Below, in pieces: positions 50,401-64,000 of a stretch of 64,000 nucleotides of DNA. Numbering within the stretch: the first letter of the stretch is position 1; every line of letters starts with the position of its first letter. The DNA comes from Cymodocea nodosa (Eukaryota; Streptophyta; Magnoliopsida; Alismatales; Cymodoceaceae), in NCBI GenBank assembly GCA_036874045.1, contig CM072342.1, positions 1,696,501-1,760,500 of the forward strand. Reading direction: 5' to 3'. The notes beneath the pieces were generated by a model that was given only the letters and a program-made list of their open reading frames with translations, did no database searches and was not told the origin of the DNA. The translations under genes were made by a program, and so were the position numbers.

Positions 50401-53400
50401 AAGAACGTACTGAATGGAGGAAGACAACTGGATGGATCAACCCTACCAAATATAAGGCAAAGAAAGCTACTGACACTTGCATCCAGTTATCTACTATCGA
50501 GGCTTCTCATGGGATGGAATGTGTAAGAGGACACAGGATGGATAAGAGTCCCACTACCAACATGTTATAAACAACATTTTCATTGAAAAAATTAATAACT
50601 AGAGCACAGATAATATCAACTTAGAATACAAAGTCAAGAAATATAAAATGCAGAAAAGAAAAGCAAGTACATCAATAGCATAAGCCAGCTTAGGATGAAA
50701 AAAATACAAAAATCAATACCTTTTGTGCCCAAACTCTTCATGTCTTGTTGCTTAAAATAGAAGCTCCTGTGATCAAGTGATTTGTGGTAATTCTTTGAAT
50801 AGATTTCAGCCCAAACCTTGTTAAAATCAGAACGACACCTGGACCACTCCTCTTGCTTTTGCTTCAAGCGGGTTAAGATTACAGGTAATGCAAGACATGC
50901 ATTCTTCCGAAGTACATCTATCACATCAAGCCCATGATCACCATACAAGCGTTCAATACATCTCAAGTTTAGCGCTGAAGGATCATAAATGAATGCCAGT
51001 ATTAGTGGACAAATGATAATTTAAATATATAGTTGATACTTCATCTTCAAGATTACAAACCAGTGAAGTGGTCCTCCACATGAATTGGACTTTCTGGTTT
51101 TATTGTGTTATCCTGCATCTTCTCCAAGAGTTCTTCAACTCGCTTAGTTGTTGCATTGACTGACTCTAGCAGCATATCTAACTCAAACCTGTTTGTAAGA
51201 AAAACACAAGAACACAAATAAGACAGGGTTCATCAACAACCATAGTCAGAAAATGAAGATTAAATGATCTCACAGGAGTATACCATATATATACGAAAGG
51301 CACCAATAAGTTATCAACAAGTACCAAATGATGGTTCCCCAAAAGATCATATATAATTGTTTCCTATGGGTTGACGTGATCTATATTTCTTTTGAGCAGT
51401 CCTATGTGATCTATATTGAACAACTAGTAATCTAAATGAACACAAAGTATCTGTCTATTGCCAAGGGGGAAGAAATAAGGGAGGAAGAAGATGGGAAGGA
51501 TGAGCAAGATTGCAGTGATGACAGGGAAGAGACGAAAACAAGAAGAAGAAAAGGGACAGTTACAGATAAAGGTGGCAAAATGGGCAGTGATCTCCCAAAT
51601 TCAACCTGTCAATCAGTTTTATAGACAGAGTTGAGATTATTAAATGAATTGAATTCAGGTTCAACATATGCAATCTGCTTATGATCTGCCAACCATATAT
51701 AAAGATTTTATATGTTTAATAATATTATTATATAATATATCAGATAATATTACATTTATTATTCATTTTTTAAGTTTGTTATATGTTTGTTTATAGTATG
51801 CAATAGATTAGACAGGTTAAATAGATTGGCTTACACATTTAACTTCGTAAACAAGTTAAATGGATTGGGTTGGATCAACTAACCGATTTATTAAACAGGT
51901 TCAGTTCGGGTTGCACATAAATGGCCGGACTATAAATAGGGTGGACCCAAATCTAACTGGTTAACCCGTATTACCACTCTAGTTAAAGATTATGAGACAG
52001 CTAATTCATATTTTTTATTTGTAAGAAACATTCAGAAACATAGAGAATAATCAATGGAACAAAAAAGTACCTGTCATCCTCACACCTAAAAAGGCTTTCT
52101 TCGTACTGATTTTTACGCATGTGCTTAAAAGAGTAGTCTTCACTCCCAGATGTCACTGACACCCAAAAATCATTTAGTACTGTAGCACCTGTATCTGTTC
52201 TATGGCTGGATTGAGGTACAGGATACTGTTAATAGCAAAATAGGCTAGTTAATGGAAGACCAACCAAAAAATTCAACCAAAAGGGAAATGGTTTGTGCCA
52301 TAGTTTAAAGCATTTACATTCTTTGGTAAGAGACGATAACTAGGCGTGCAGCGTTGACAGTTCGACAAATCAAGCTCTGATATGGGTTTATTGTATTTCT
52401 CTTTGTTCAATGATGAAGCCTTTTGCCCTGCATCTTTAGGAACAAAAGGGGCAGATTTTTCTATCCTTTCTTTCTCCCTCTCTCTGTCATGGTCCCTTTC
52501 CTTCTCCTTATCATCTCTATCCCGCTCCCTTTCTTTATCTCTATCTTCTACCTTTATAGACCTGGGCAGATGTTCTTAACCCAATATTTCAAATCAGCAA
52601 TGAAGTACAGGTAGAATAATTTCTACAAAACAGCTACAATTTCAATACTTTGTTCCATGCCATTGACAGTAGGGAATAGATCATGATCAAAACAACAACC
52701 ATCTAGCTCATCAAAAGAAAAAATATCATGTCAACTTACTTTTATTGAAAACACCAGCAAGAAATCCATCTGCAAAAACAGACATCACTTGTAAAGAATT
52801 CAAAAAACTAACATAAAAATCAATAAAAAAACGTGCACACTCCAATAACAGGATGGCTAATGCTTACCTATATTTTCACAATGTGCTAGGAAATCGTTGA
52901 ATCCATCCATGAGATCAGGATATTTACCGAGGATGTCACTTACCTAAAAAAATAGTAACAATAAACCATTTTTTAAAGGATGGGGAGGTTCAGCATCACA
53001 CTATAAAATAATGAAACTCTAGTTAGATGGCAGAATGCCACCACACTATAAAATAAGTATGGAATGAAATGACCATGTCATAAAATTTTGGTCAACGCGT
53101 ATCTTGTTTTCAGTTTCCTGACATGACGCCAACACATGGATGTGAAAATCTAACCAAGTGGTTCGTTTTTCATTTTTCTGTAGCATTACAGCAACAGACA
53201 AAAGGCCATCTATCACTTACCAAAGCTTAACATGCCTATGAAATTTAACGTTACATTTCCCTAGGTATGGAAGTTCAATGCATGCAGTTCCAGAATCTCA
53301 TTTTTCTAAATTTGTTATAAATGGTTTCATTTCTAAAGGAACCCAGACTTGGTAACATGCATAGCAACTGTCATCTAGCAAGAATGGTATGCTATTTTGA

Positions 53401-56400
53401 CATCAGTGTGGAAATAATCATGGACACTGAAAAGCCTAAAATTTTGCAATGTCTGATACCAAATTACCTACTAATAAGAGAACATATACAAGAAAGCTAA
53501 TAATCAGAAGCTAGCCTTTTGAATTCAGTAAGGTAAATTAAGATAATTGTACCAAATTTTTTAGTTCTGTTCTGCTAATTATCTCCTTGCTATAAATATG
53601 GAGACATTTTAAAAATTCCTGGTAAGTATCAGCATGCAACTTCTCTTTGACTTTCTCGCAAAAACTGAATTCTTGGGTATATACACCTGCACCAAAATAT
53701 ATCCATTTTAATAAAAAAAATCTATGCCATCAGAATAATATAAAGGTAAAACAATGCAGTAAGAGTCATAACACTAGAAAGTATCACACAAAAAACTTTT
53801 AAACTAGTAAGCATATGATTTCAAGAAAGCTATCCCAATGAAAGTCTATCTAATGCTTCGCAAGACAACCATATCCAATATTCTCTTGTCCACTCGCCTA
53901 GACTCCAAAATATCCTTGCAAGAATACAAGAAATAGGTGGGAGAGAAATAAATCATTAGGGTTTAGGGATTATAAAGAAGACAAATATAACTTAAATAAA
54001 GAAGACAAATATATAAAGAATCTCTATATATAGAGTCTACATAAAAAAGACAAATATAACTTCAGCACTGTCGGATTAAACTCACACACAATACTTAATC
54101 CTAATACATTAATATACTCTAACAACCTTCCACAAATTAGAGCATAAATGTCAATCACGCCCAACTTGGCATATAAATGTTCAAAGACCCCAATACTCAA
54201 ATCTTTGGTAAAAATATCTACTTATAATTTGAAGCCAAAGTGTACAGTGTGGAAATGATTCCATTCATCACCATATTTTGAGCATAATGATAGTATACTT
54301 CAATATGCTTCGTTGTCTCATGAATAATGGGATTGCTAGTAATGAATATTGTTGCTTGAATGCCATAGTGCATCATCATAGGGGTCTTAACAGTGAAGCT
54401 AAGCTCTGCCAAAAAAGATGTAACTCACACAATTTAAGCCATGGATTTATACTCTACTTTTATGCTACACGTGGAAACCACATTCTACTTTTTACTTCAC
54501 TATGTCACTAAGTTACCCCCAACATATGGTAATAACTGGAGGTGAATTTTCAGTCTCCACAATCTCCAACATAACCCAAGTTAGAAAATGCTTTGACCTC
54601 TAAATGGTCATTTTTTGTGTAGATTAGTCCTTTCCCAAGGGCACCTTTAATATAGGCTAATACCTGAATGACTTCTTCACAATGGACAACTCTAGATTCA
54701 TGAATGTATTGTAAGAGAAGGACAACTACATGGGCAATATCCAATCAAGTGGCTATCAGATAAATCAATTTACCAATCAGCTTCCTATATCTATCTAGAC
54801 CCTCCAATGAATTAGAAGTTTCATCCCAAAAAGGAGGGTTCTATTTGATGTGCTCTTGGGTTTACATCCCAATAGCTCAATTCGTTGGAATAAATCCAAA
54901 GCATACTCTCTTTGAGAAAGTGGCATCTGTCGTTTGGAATACACAACTTCTATGCCCAAAAAGTAGCATAACCAATTGAGTCATTTCTTGTTACAAAAGA
55001 TCAACATAAACTGCCATTATAACACTATCAGCTTTGGATCTCTTTTGGAAAATTGGGTAATCAACAATACATCTTTGAAATCCTCTCTGCTCAACAATTC
55101 TACTGAATTTTTCAAAGCAAGTTTGTGCACTTTTCAAACCATAAATTTCTTTCTTTAGATAACAAACCTTGTTCTCTACCTAAGAAACATGCCTTGTAGG
55201 TTGTTCCATCAACACCCATTCTTGTAAGTCACCACATAGGAAGGCGTGACATTGTATATATATATGTGTACTTCACATTGTATACCCATTGGTAGGTGAC
55301 TATGATAGAGTCTACATGCCAAGGAACCAAATCTCACATTCTACATAAGGTAAATGCTAACATCTCTTCATCCATAGTTACCTTCTAATGTAGAATTTGT
55401 ATCGATTCTAGCTCTTGGGAATAGACTTATATAAAATAGAAAGAGCAAACTCCTAAAAATATGGGTTTAAGAGATTGTGGGAAACAAAAATTGAAATAGG
55501 GTGTATAGTGTAGGATTGTTTACTGTTTCTTGGGGTTATGAGAAGCTTGAAAGATTTTGGTGATTCTATTGGACTAGCATCTGTGGAGGACATTTAAGGT
55601 ATAGGTAGAGTTGGTTGCATCCCCCAACAATAATGTATACTTCAATGGACATTAACCTTCTTGTCTTATGCTCATTGAGACTTACATTTGGCCTTGGCAA
55701 CTCAACAGAAATAGACAAAAAAACACTATCAACTTGACTGTCATCATACTTAAAATAAGAGTGTAACTTAAAAAAAGTTAGCATCTACAAATATAATGTA
55801 CCATCTAGTACGTAGACAATAATATTGATGCCCTCTATGTATAAGAGTATCCAACAAATACACACTTCATTGACCTTGAGTGAACTTATTTAAATCAAGT
55901 GTTAAATCTTGAACAAAAATAACACTTCCAAAAACTTAGGGAGAAAGAGAAAATAGTTTAAACTTACGACAAAATCTTTGCAGGTGAATTTCTCCCATTA
56001 ATGGGATAGAGGGCATTTTGCTTATTAAGTGGGATGTAATCAAAATTGCATTAGACTACAAATATTGTAGAACCCTCATTTACATAGTGAGAGTACATAC
56101 AACATCAAGAAGGTGTCAATGCTTTCATTTGGCAACTTCATTTAGTGGGGAAATGTGGACACAAGTGGTTTGACGAACAAACCTTGAAGACTTACAATAA
56201 AATTGAACAACATATTGAGTAAATTCCAAAGAATTATCAATTTTTGAAAAAAATTTGGAACAAAAAAGAGAGTTTTTATTTCTTTAAAGAAAACCTTTAT
56301 AATGTCTAAAGCATAGGTTCTATCTTTCAATAAATAGATTCAACACACACAAGCATAATCATCAATGAAAATAATATAATATCTATGATCAAATATGAAT

Positions 56401-59400
56401 GAAACTCTAGCAAGACTCCAAACATCTTAATGTACTAACTCAAATGAACTCTTGACTCAACACAAGACATACCCAATAGAAGGTAGTACAGTGATGCTTA
56501 CTCATTTGGTATAGCTTCAATCAAAACTAGAAATACAAAATCATGATAATGATTGTTGTAGCCTCTTGTAAGAAAGATGCCCCAATCGATAATGAAAGGC
56601 TTAGAGGTAGATGCCAAGCATGTACATCAATGAGGTATTACATCCTAAACCAAGAGGCAGATGCCTGATTATGGCTTACAACACAAATCAATCCGCCTTC
56701 TTATTTGTTAGTCTTGAAAAACATAATAAAAGGGAAAAAGGGTTATGCAACATGAACAATATTCAATGATGACACTAATAGACAATAGATTGATAAGAAA
56801 ATTAGGTACATAAAGAACTTGACCAAGGGTAATTTGGGAAAAGGCCTAGATAGCTCCAGAAACAAAGCAAGTTCATCAATTTGTAATAAAAATTGAAGTT
56901 GCATTGGATATGAGTAAGCAGATCTTGTGCATCTAACATATGGGAGGATGTATTAGATTCTACTATCCAGGAATCATCCCTGAAGGCCAAAAAGGCATCA
57001 CTACCTGAAGTAAACACCATAGCATGTGATAACATGGCTAGGACCTACAGCTTTCAAGGCTATAGAAGCTTGGCATATTCGACCTATGTTAAGGTCACTA
57101 TAAGAGTAATAGTGGACTTGGACCACCTGACTAACAAAGCATGATAATGCATACAAGAAGCAAGCAACACAACATAAAAAAGGTGACACCAATCTCCAAA
57201 GGTCACTTAAGAATGACCCCAAGCCTTTTCATCAAAGCCAAGAACTGTATTCTGACAACGATTCAAATAAAAACAAAGCATAAATGCCTCAATAAGTTCA
57301 AAAAGAAACAAAACATTAGCAAAGAAAATAAAGAAGCATTCTCAACAAGGACTCCATGTTGGACTGTAATGCCTTTGTGACTTTGTCAATCAATTCCAAA
57401 GCAACAAATTACATATGGTCCTAGCCCAACCAAAAGTCTTGAAAAGTTAAAACCAATACAAGTAGGAAGATCATTTATTATTTTTATTTAATTTCAAATA
57501 CAAATCTACTTTGAAATAAAATTACTTTAGGTAGAACACTCAGGCTAAAGAGCAGTCAGACAATACAGAACCAAAAATCAGATCAGTAGCAAAGATATAT
57601 TTAAATAAAAGTGTGCAAATAAGAAATCCTTAAATCTTCAAAGTCAATGCCTCACTTTTTAAAGTATTTTTATCATCGTAGGAAGATGCTGAGATGGAAT
57701 AAATTCCAAAGTTTTCAGCACCATCGCCAACATGGAGTGACTGTTCCACACTGGAGTCATCAACTCTATGAGGCACTTTCCACACATGCTTTGTGTTGTC
57801 TTCTCTGCTATCATGGTCTAATTCTTTATCATCACGATCTCTTCTATCTTCCTTCCTATCTTTTTCCTTGTCACCTCGTTTTTTGTGCTTCTCATCCAGG
57901 TCAGGGCGATCAACACTGATGTCACGATCTGCATGAGAAGCATAGGCTCTTTCTCTCTGGCAACATAATACAATGGCAACAGTTGGTTCACATATTATTA
58001 AATATCAAATGAAAGATATAGGTAACATACTAGCAGGAATAAACATATAGGTAATAGTCATATGATTCAATGATGAAATAAAAATGCAAGTAATATTCCT
58101 TAAAATTTGAAAACCACCTTTTCAAGAGGTCCATGCCTCACGCTGGGTTTGGATGGGTTTCTGTCATCCCGATGTCCAAGTGATCTCCCAGATAAGGAAT
58201 GGAATTGTGGAGCAACTGCAGAAGTCTCAGGCAAGAAGTGAGTGAACTCTTCAAGCAAATCCTGATGATTTTGGAAAAGCACTGACACCTGCAGGTTGAT
58301 TTTTTATACAGTTCACATATATGAGATAAGTGTAAGAATAATCACGTATATGGGAAGAGGTAATTGTTATCTTACCTCATGGTATACTTCGTGAATTGTT
58401 TTGCTCTCTTTCCTGTACATGTTTAGAATGTCTAAAAATGATTTGTACACTCGGTCATCATTTTGGAAACGAGTCTATGGAGAGAATAAAACCCATGAGT
58501 TAATTGCTTTGATCGAATGTTAAGAGTAAATTATGTAAGTGTTCCCTTTTCTGCTAGATGTTTACGTACTTTTATTTTGTTTACAAAGTTGATGGCTTCC
58601 TCAAATTCAACAGGCTTCTTCTCCTCCACAGGCACCGGAAGAGTTATTTCATACCCTTTGGGTAAAAAGGTATTGAAGCCCAAAATCAGTTCCCGATGGC
58701 CTCTAAACAGGTCTTTGACTCTCTCAATAACCCCTGTGGTATCGATCCTGCATTTGAGCAGATATATCAGATTTCTTTTACATTTAAACAGGAACAACGG
58801 ACGAACTTATGAAATTATGCAGATAAAGGAATTAAGCAGACCTCTGGGCCTTGAAATCCTTCATGACCTCTAAAAATTCATCATACTTTTCTTTATTGTC
58901 CTGAAATATCTCTTTCACTTCCTTCAGATATGTAAGGGCGTCATTTGTTGTAAGCTTCTGATTACCACTGACAGTAGTTGCGGTTGTCGTATTAGGTTGC
59001 CCATACCTTCGTTAAACCCCAAACACAACGAAAAGTAAATAAATAAAAATATCAGCAGATCCAAAATATAACCTCAAATTTCACAAGTAGCGCGGAAGCC
59101 ACAGTACTATTCCAACCTCTCATGTATGGTATGGGAAAACGAAATAAATAACACAGTTTTCCCACGATAATAAGGGTTTTCCGTTAAGACCCTATATCCC
59201 AAGAACGCATGTAAGAACACAACGAAAACCGAAAAGGCACAATATACACTACACAAAAATTCAATCGTTCGGTGGCTACCGGGAGAACATAGTCGTTTAC
59301 GTCCCTGTTTGAATTAATTATCAACCTAAAAATTCGATCTACGCCACCACCACCTCGTTAGCCTCTTCCCGCTAGCCAACTCCAGCACTTTGGACCCCTC

Positions 59401-59624
59401 GTACCACCCACCTCTTAGCCCCTCCAAGCCCCCTCCGACAAGTCACCTTTCCTCCCCTCGTCAGCCTCTCCACATCACCCACCACACACACAAACGCACA
59501 CGAAACGAAAACCAAGAAAGGAAGCAAAGAATCCAGGAACTCACGGATCTCCTCTAGAAGACACGGCCCGCCTCACCGGCGAACCGCCGGCGGCAGGATA
59601 CACGTCGTCCCTCGACCTCTTCAT
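44424..59624 (-). CDS. SNL: SIN3-like paired amphipathic helix corepressor
   Basis: A nuclear scaffold that bridges DNA-binding repressors to histone deacetylases. Exons, 5' to 3': 59624-59545, 59006-58842, 58747-58570, 58474-58376, 58288-58118, 57956-57656, 53686-53553, 52943-52868, 52769-52740, 52574-52318, 52225-52071, 51188-51061, 50974-50720, 50165-49500, 49386-49295, 46447-45779, 45689-45589, 45497-45359, 45278-45126, 45014-44854, 44758-44644, 44558-44424. The sum is 4260 nt, 1419 aa, close to Arabidopsis SNL proteins. PAH1 spans about 49-112 ([20 protein letters not shown]), PAH2 about 142-195, and PAH3 about 332-411 ([20 protein letters not shown]). A charged Arg/Asp/Glu repeat sits between PAH3 and the HDAC-interaction domain (about 475-590, [19 protein letters not shown]). 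A very acidic segment (exon 16, about 930-1100) precedes the SIN3 C-terminal domain. Which SNL paralogue it is cannot be decided here. Confidence 0.95.
46591..46737. repeat. 80-bp tandem duplication in SIN3-like intron 15
   Basis: The unit beginning acaatctaacaaggaa occurs at 46591 and at 46671. Both copies continue through ttctatatatgta, aaatgtcta and gtgttttatgttaa. The second copy is slightly shorter. Confidence 0.8.
48040..49250 (+). mobile_element. RTE-type LINE remnant in SIN3-like intron 15
   Basis: Plus-strand frames encode the RT domain in pieces: an [14 protein letters not shown] stretch near 48120-48165, then [14 protein letters not shown] and [13 protein letters not shown] (48390-48475). 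Here the catalytic YADD has become YADN. The 3' end carries the RTE signature (agctccacatagtaggatta) and a short TTG tail at about 49240. It is antisense to the host gene, unlike the other three RTE copies. Confidence 0.7.
53840..57300 (-). mobile_element. Copia LTR-retrotransposon without 5' LTR in SIN3-like intron 6
   Basis: In minus-strand order I see a decayed CCHC region (about 57060-57110), a protease remnant ([15 protein letters not shown] near 56970, with the catalytic Asp of the usual DSGASSHM changed), integrase pieces (56330-56142), an RT part ([20 protein letters not shown] near 55160; YVDL instead of YVDD near 55010), and RNase H ([11 protein letters not shown] and [14 protein letters not shown], 54412-54218). 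A polypurine tract (tgtggaaggt, 54134-54125) abuts the 3' LTR start TGTTAGAGTATATTAATG at 54124. Its outer end is near 53840-53870. No matching 5' LTR is visible before 57655. Confidence 0.8.
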
Positions 59625-59632
59625 CTCCTCAT
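59621..59632 (-). promoter_or_regulatory. Three-codon uORF overlapping the SIN3-like start codon
   Basis: The leader reads ATG AGG AGA TGA, and the TGA stop overlaps the main ATG as ATGA. This arrangement is compatible with termination-reinitiation or leaky scanning. It is seen directly; any effect on translation is inference. Confidence 0.6.
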
Positions 59633-59884
59633 CCGTACCGCACAATCCAGAGTCCTCTAACAAAGACCGAAACCAAAACCTCCCCGATCAGCTGCTACTC
59701 GGGAGATCTGAGAAGATTCGCACGGCGCCGCACGGGCGGATATCCAGAGAAAAATCGGCTCGCTTCTCTCTTTTCGTCTCCCCCCTTGTTTCTCTCCTTC
59801 CTCGCGGGACGACGGAAATGACAGCCGAGAGCCAGCGAGCGTCAATTGAAATGGGGGAGATTATATATTCATACTTGACAGCAG

Positions 59885-59990
59885 CAGCAGTAGGAGGAGG
59901 AGGAGGAGGAGGAGGAGGAGGAGGAGGAGGAGGAAGAGGCTGAGGAGGAGGAAGAGGTTGAGGAGGAGGAGGAGGAGAAGGAGGAAGGCG
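59885..59990. repeat. (GGA)n purine-rich triplet repeat upstream of the SIN3-like gene
   Basis: About 100 bp of near-uninterrupted GGA/GAA/GAG triplets on the plus strand, so a CTC/TCC tract on the gene's coding strand. It lies about 260 bp upstream of the ATG, in the expected promoter or leader. Plant promoters often carry such GA/CT-rich microsatellites. Confidence 0.75.
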
Positions 59991-61281
59991 GAGGGGAAGG
60001 ACGAGAGTGTGGCAACGAAGGAAGGCTGCGGATTATGGCCGTCTGATACCAGCAACGGCGGTTTAGATGTAAGTTTCGGGGTCGTCGTTCCCAATAATCT
60101 ATTTTTCAAAGAGCTGAGTGATCTTTTTGACAAAAGGTAGGGTAGAATTGAAAATTAATCTTAATTATGATATTACAGTTACGAGAGAAAATAAATATAA
60201 AATATACAATAATGTTTTTTCAAAAAAAATTGTTCGGTGCTATTTAAAATAGAATCAATAAACTTTTTATTCTAATGTAATCTCTATCGTTAAAGGTTGA
60301 TTAATGTATTTAAACCGTAACAACTTTTTTAACAACTGTGGTCACCTGTATAGTCTTATTTTTAAATTAATTCTGAAACTTAGCGTTTACAACTTCCTCT
60401 CTTTTTTTCTGTTTTTTATAAACCATGATGGTTTTCCTTGAGACTACGCCAAAGGGCAAAATTAATTGTATAGATTTTATTATTAAATAATTATAGATAT
60501 ATTGTAATTTTTTTTACTTAAATTAAATGAATATCTGTCGTTCATTTAAAAGTATTGAAGTTTAACACATTTTTTGTTTAATTTTTGCTACTAAATTTTT
60601 TCACGTATATATAAAAATCAATATATCTCTCATTAATATTGAAATTTGTTACATGAATGAATTGATTAATTTTTAGTTTTTTTAAGAAAAAAATATAAAT
60701 GAAGATGATAGTGCCATTGGAAATAAAAATAATTATTTTAAATTTTAAAAATATAAATTATATTTTAGTCTCACCACCAAGAATATATTGATATTTAATA
60801 ATTTCAATGAGTAATTTCAACCGTGGTGGTAGGCACAGGGAAAACACGGGAAGGAAAATCTAAAATTAGAATCACTACTATATCAGGGAAGTCTGAACAA
60901 TTCGAACCTTGAAAACTCTAGCAAAGCAAATAAAATCGAAAATTAAAAACACTCCAGAAATTAAAAAAACCATAGTTACATGATGATGCTTTCACATCGC
61001 CTACCGTCCTTCAAGCTGAACCTCCGAATCACATATAACACCATAGTTACATGATGATGCTTTCACAAAGTTTGGGCGTCACTTTCATCAAGAAAAAGCC
61101 TAGGGATCGTCATAAATGACGATTCCCATTCTGGTGTTCCAAAGATGTCCTTTTATCACTTAATACAATTTCCTTTCCAACACAATCAAATGTAATCAAG
61201 CGCAGATGTGGAATCTCTAGGTTCTTGAAACAGAATAGAAGCTGAATTTTCTTTCGAGGAAAGCAAAACAACATGCAAGCC
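59991..61281. other. Intergenic region between the SIN3-like gene and RPN11
   Basis: No gene is visible. A 27-bp exact direct repeat (ccatagttacatgatgatgc, then tttcaca) lies at 60970-60996 and 61041-61067, probably in or near the RPN11 3' UTR. The remainder is AT-rich. Confidence 0.5.

Positions 61282-64000
<2,719 letters not shown>

Noticed and set aside
59965-60010. Possible CRISPR-like or bacterial repeat structure
   Set aside because: The only short-unit array is the GGA microsatellite. There are no spacers, and the window is clearly plant nuclear DNA.
59861-60133. Minus-strand frame with a long Leu run, resembling a membrane segment
   Set aside because: It is the CTC/CTG-type reading of the GGA triplet repeat upstream of the SIN3-like gene, not a gene.

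Overview
This is a plant nuclear window, almost certainly from an angiosperm and possibly a monocot. Genes have many GT-AG introns, intergenic DNA is AT-rich, and long introns carry LTR-Copia, L1 LINE, RTE-type LINE and SINE remnants. The monocot guess rests only on GC-rich first exons and the repeat flavour. Four recognisable protein genes all lie on the minus strand. I rebuilt three of them completely by joining exons with consistent splice sites and phase. Their summed exon lengths are exact multiples of three, with no internal stops.

Layout by coordinate. 1-6600: two decayed L1 LINE 3' ends (about 20-560 and 4390-5290, plus strand), an unresolved and probably decayed minus-strand gene (about 1255-3720), a 90-bp SINE-like insertion with a perfect 14-bp target-site duplication, and a GC-rich patch near 6120-6550. 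6600-9296: AT-rich intergenic DNA with a large fold-back. 9297-30871: DEK1, the membrane-anchored plant calpain (30 coding exons, 2165 aa). 31400-35070: intergenic. 35071-42873: isoprenylcysteine methylesterase ICME (11 exons, up to 493 aa). 42874-44423: intergenic. 44424-59624: a SIN3-like paired-amphipathic-helix corepressor (22 exons, 1419 aa). 59625-61281: intergenic, with a purine-rich triplet repeat. 61282-64000: the 3' half of RPN11/PSMD14, the proteasome lid deubiquitinase, cut by the right edge.

The genes are not an operon or a pathway cluster. They are housekeeping or developmental regulators: a calpain for epidermal and aleurone fate, prenylated-protein demethylation that modulates ABA signalling, histone deacetylase recruitment, and proteasomal deubiquitination. 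Most of the accessory content sits inside introns. Four RTE-type LINE fragments with (TTG)n tails, two Copia remnants, an Au-type SINE, and several two-copy tandem duplications account for much of the intron length.

I found no new defence, mobile or metabolic system. The best leads are fine-scale: two GC-AG introns, a duplicated splice acceptor in ICME, a start-stop overlapping uORF at the SIN3-like start codon, the short SINE with target-site duplication, and two RTE tails truncated near the same point.
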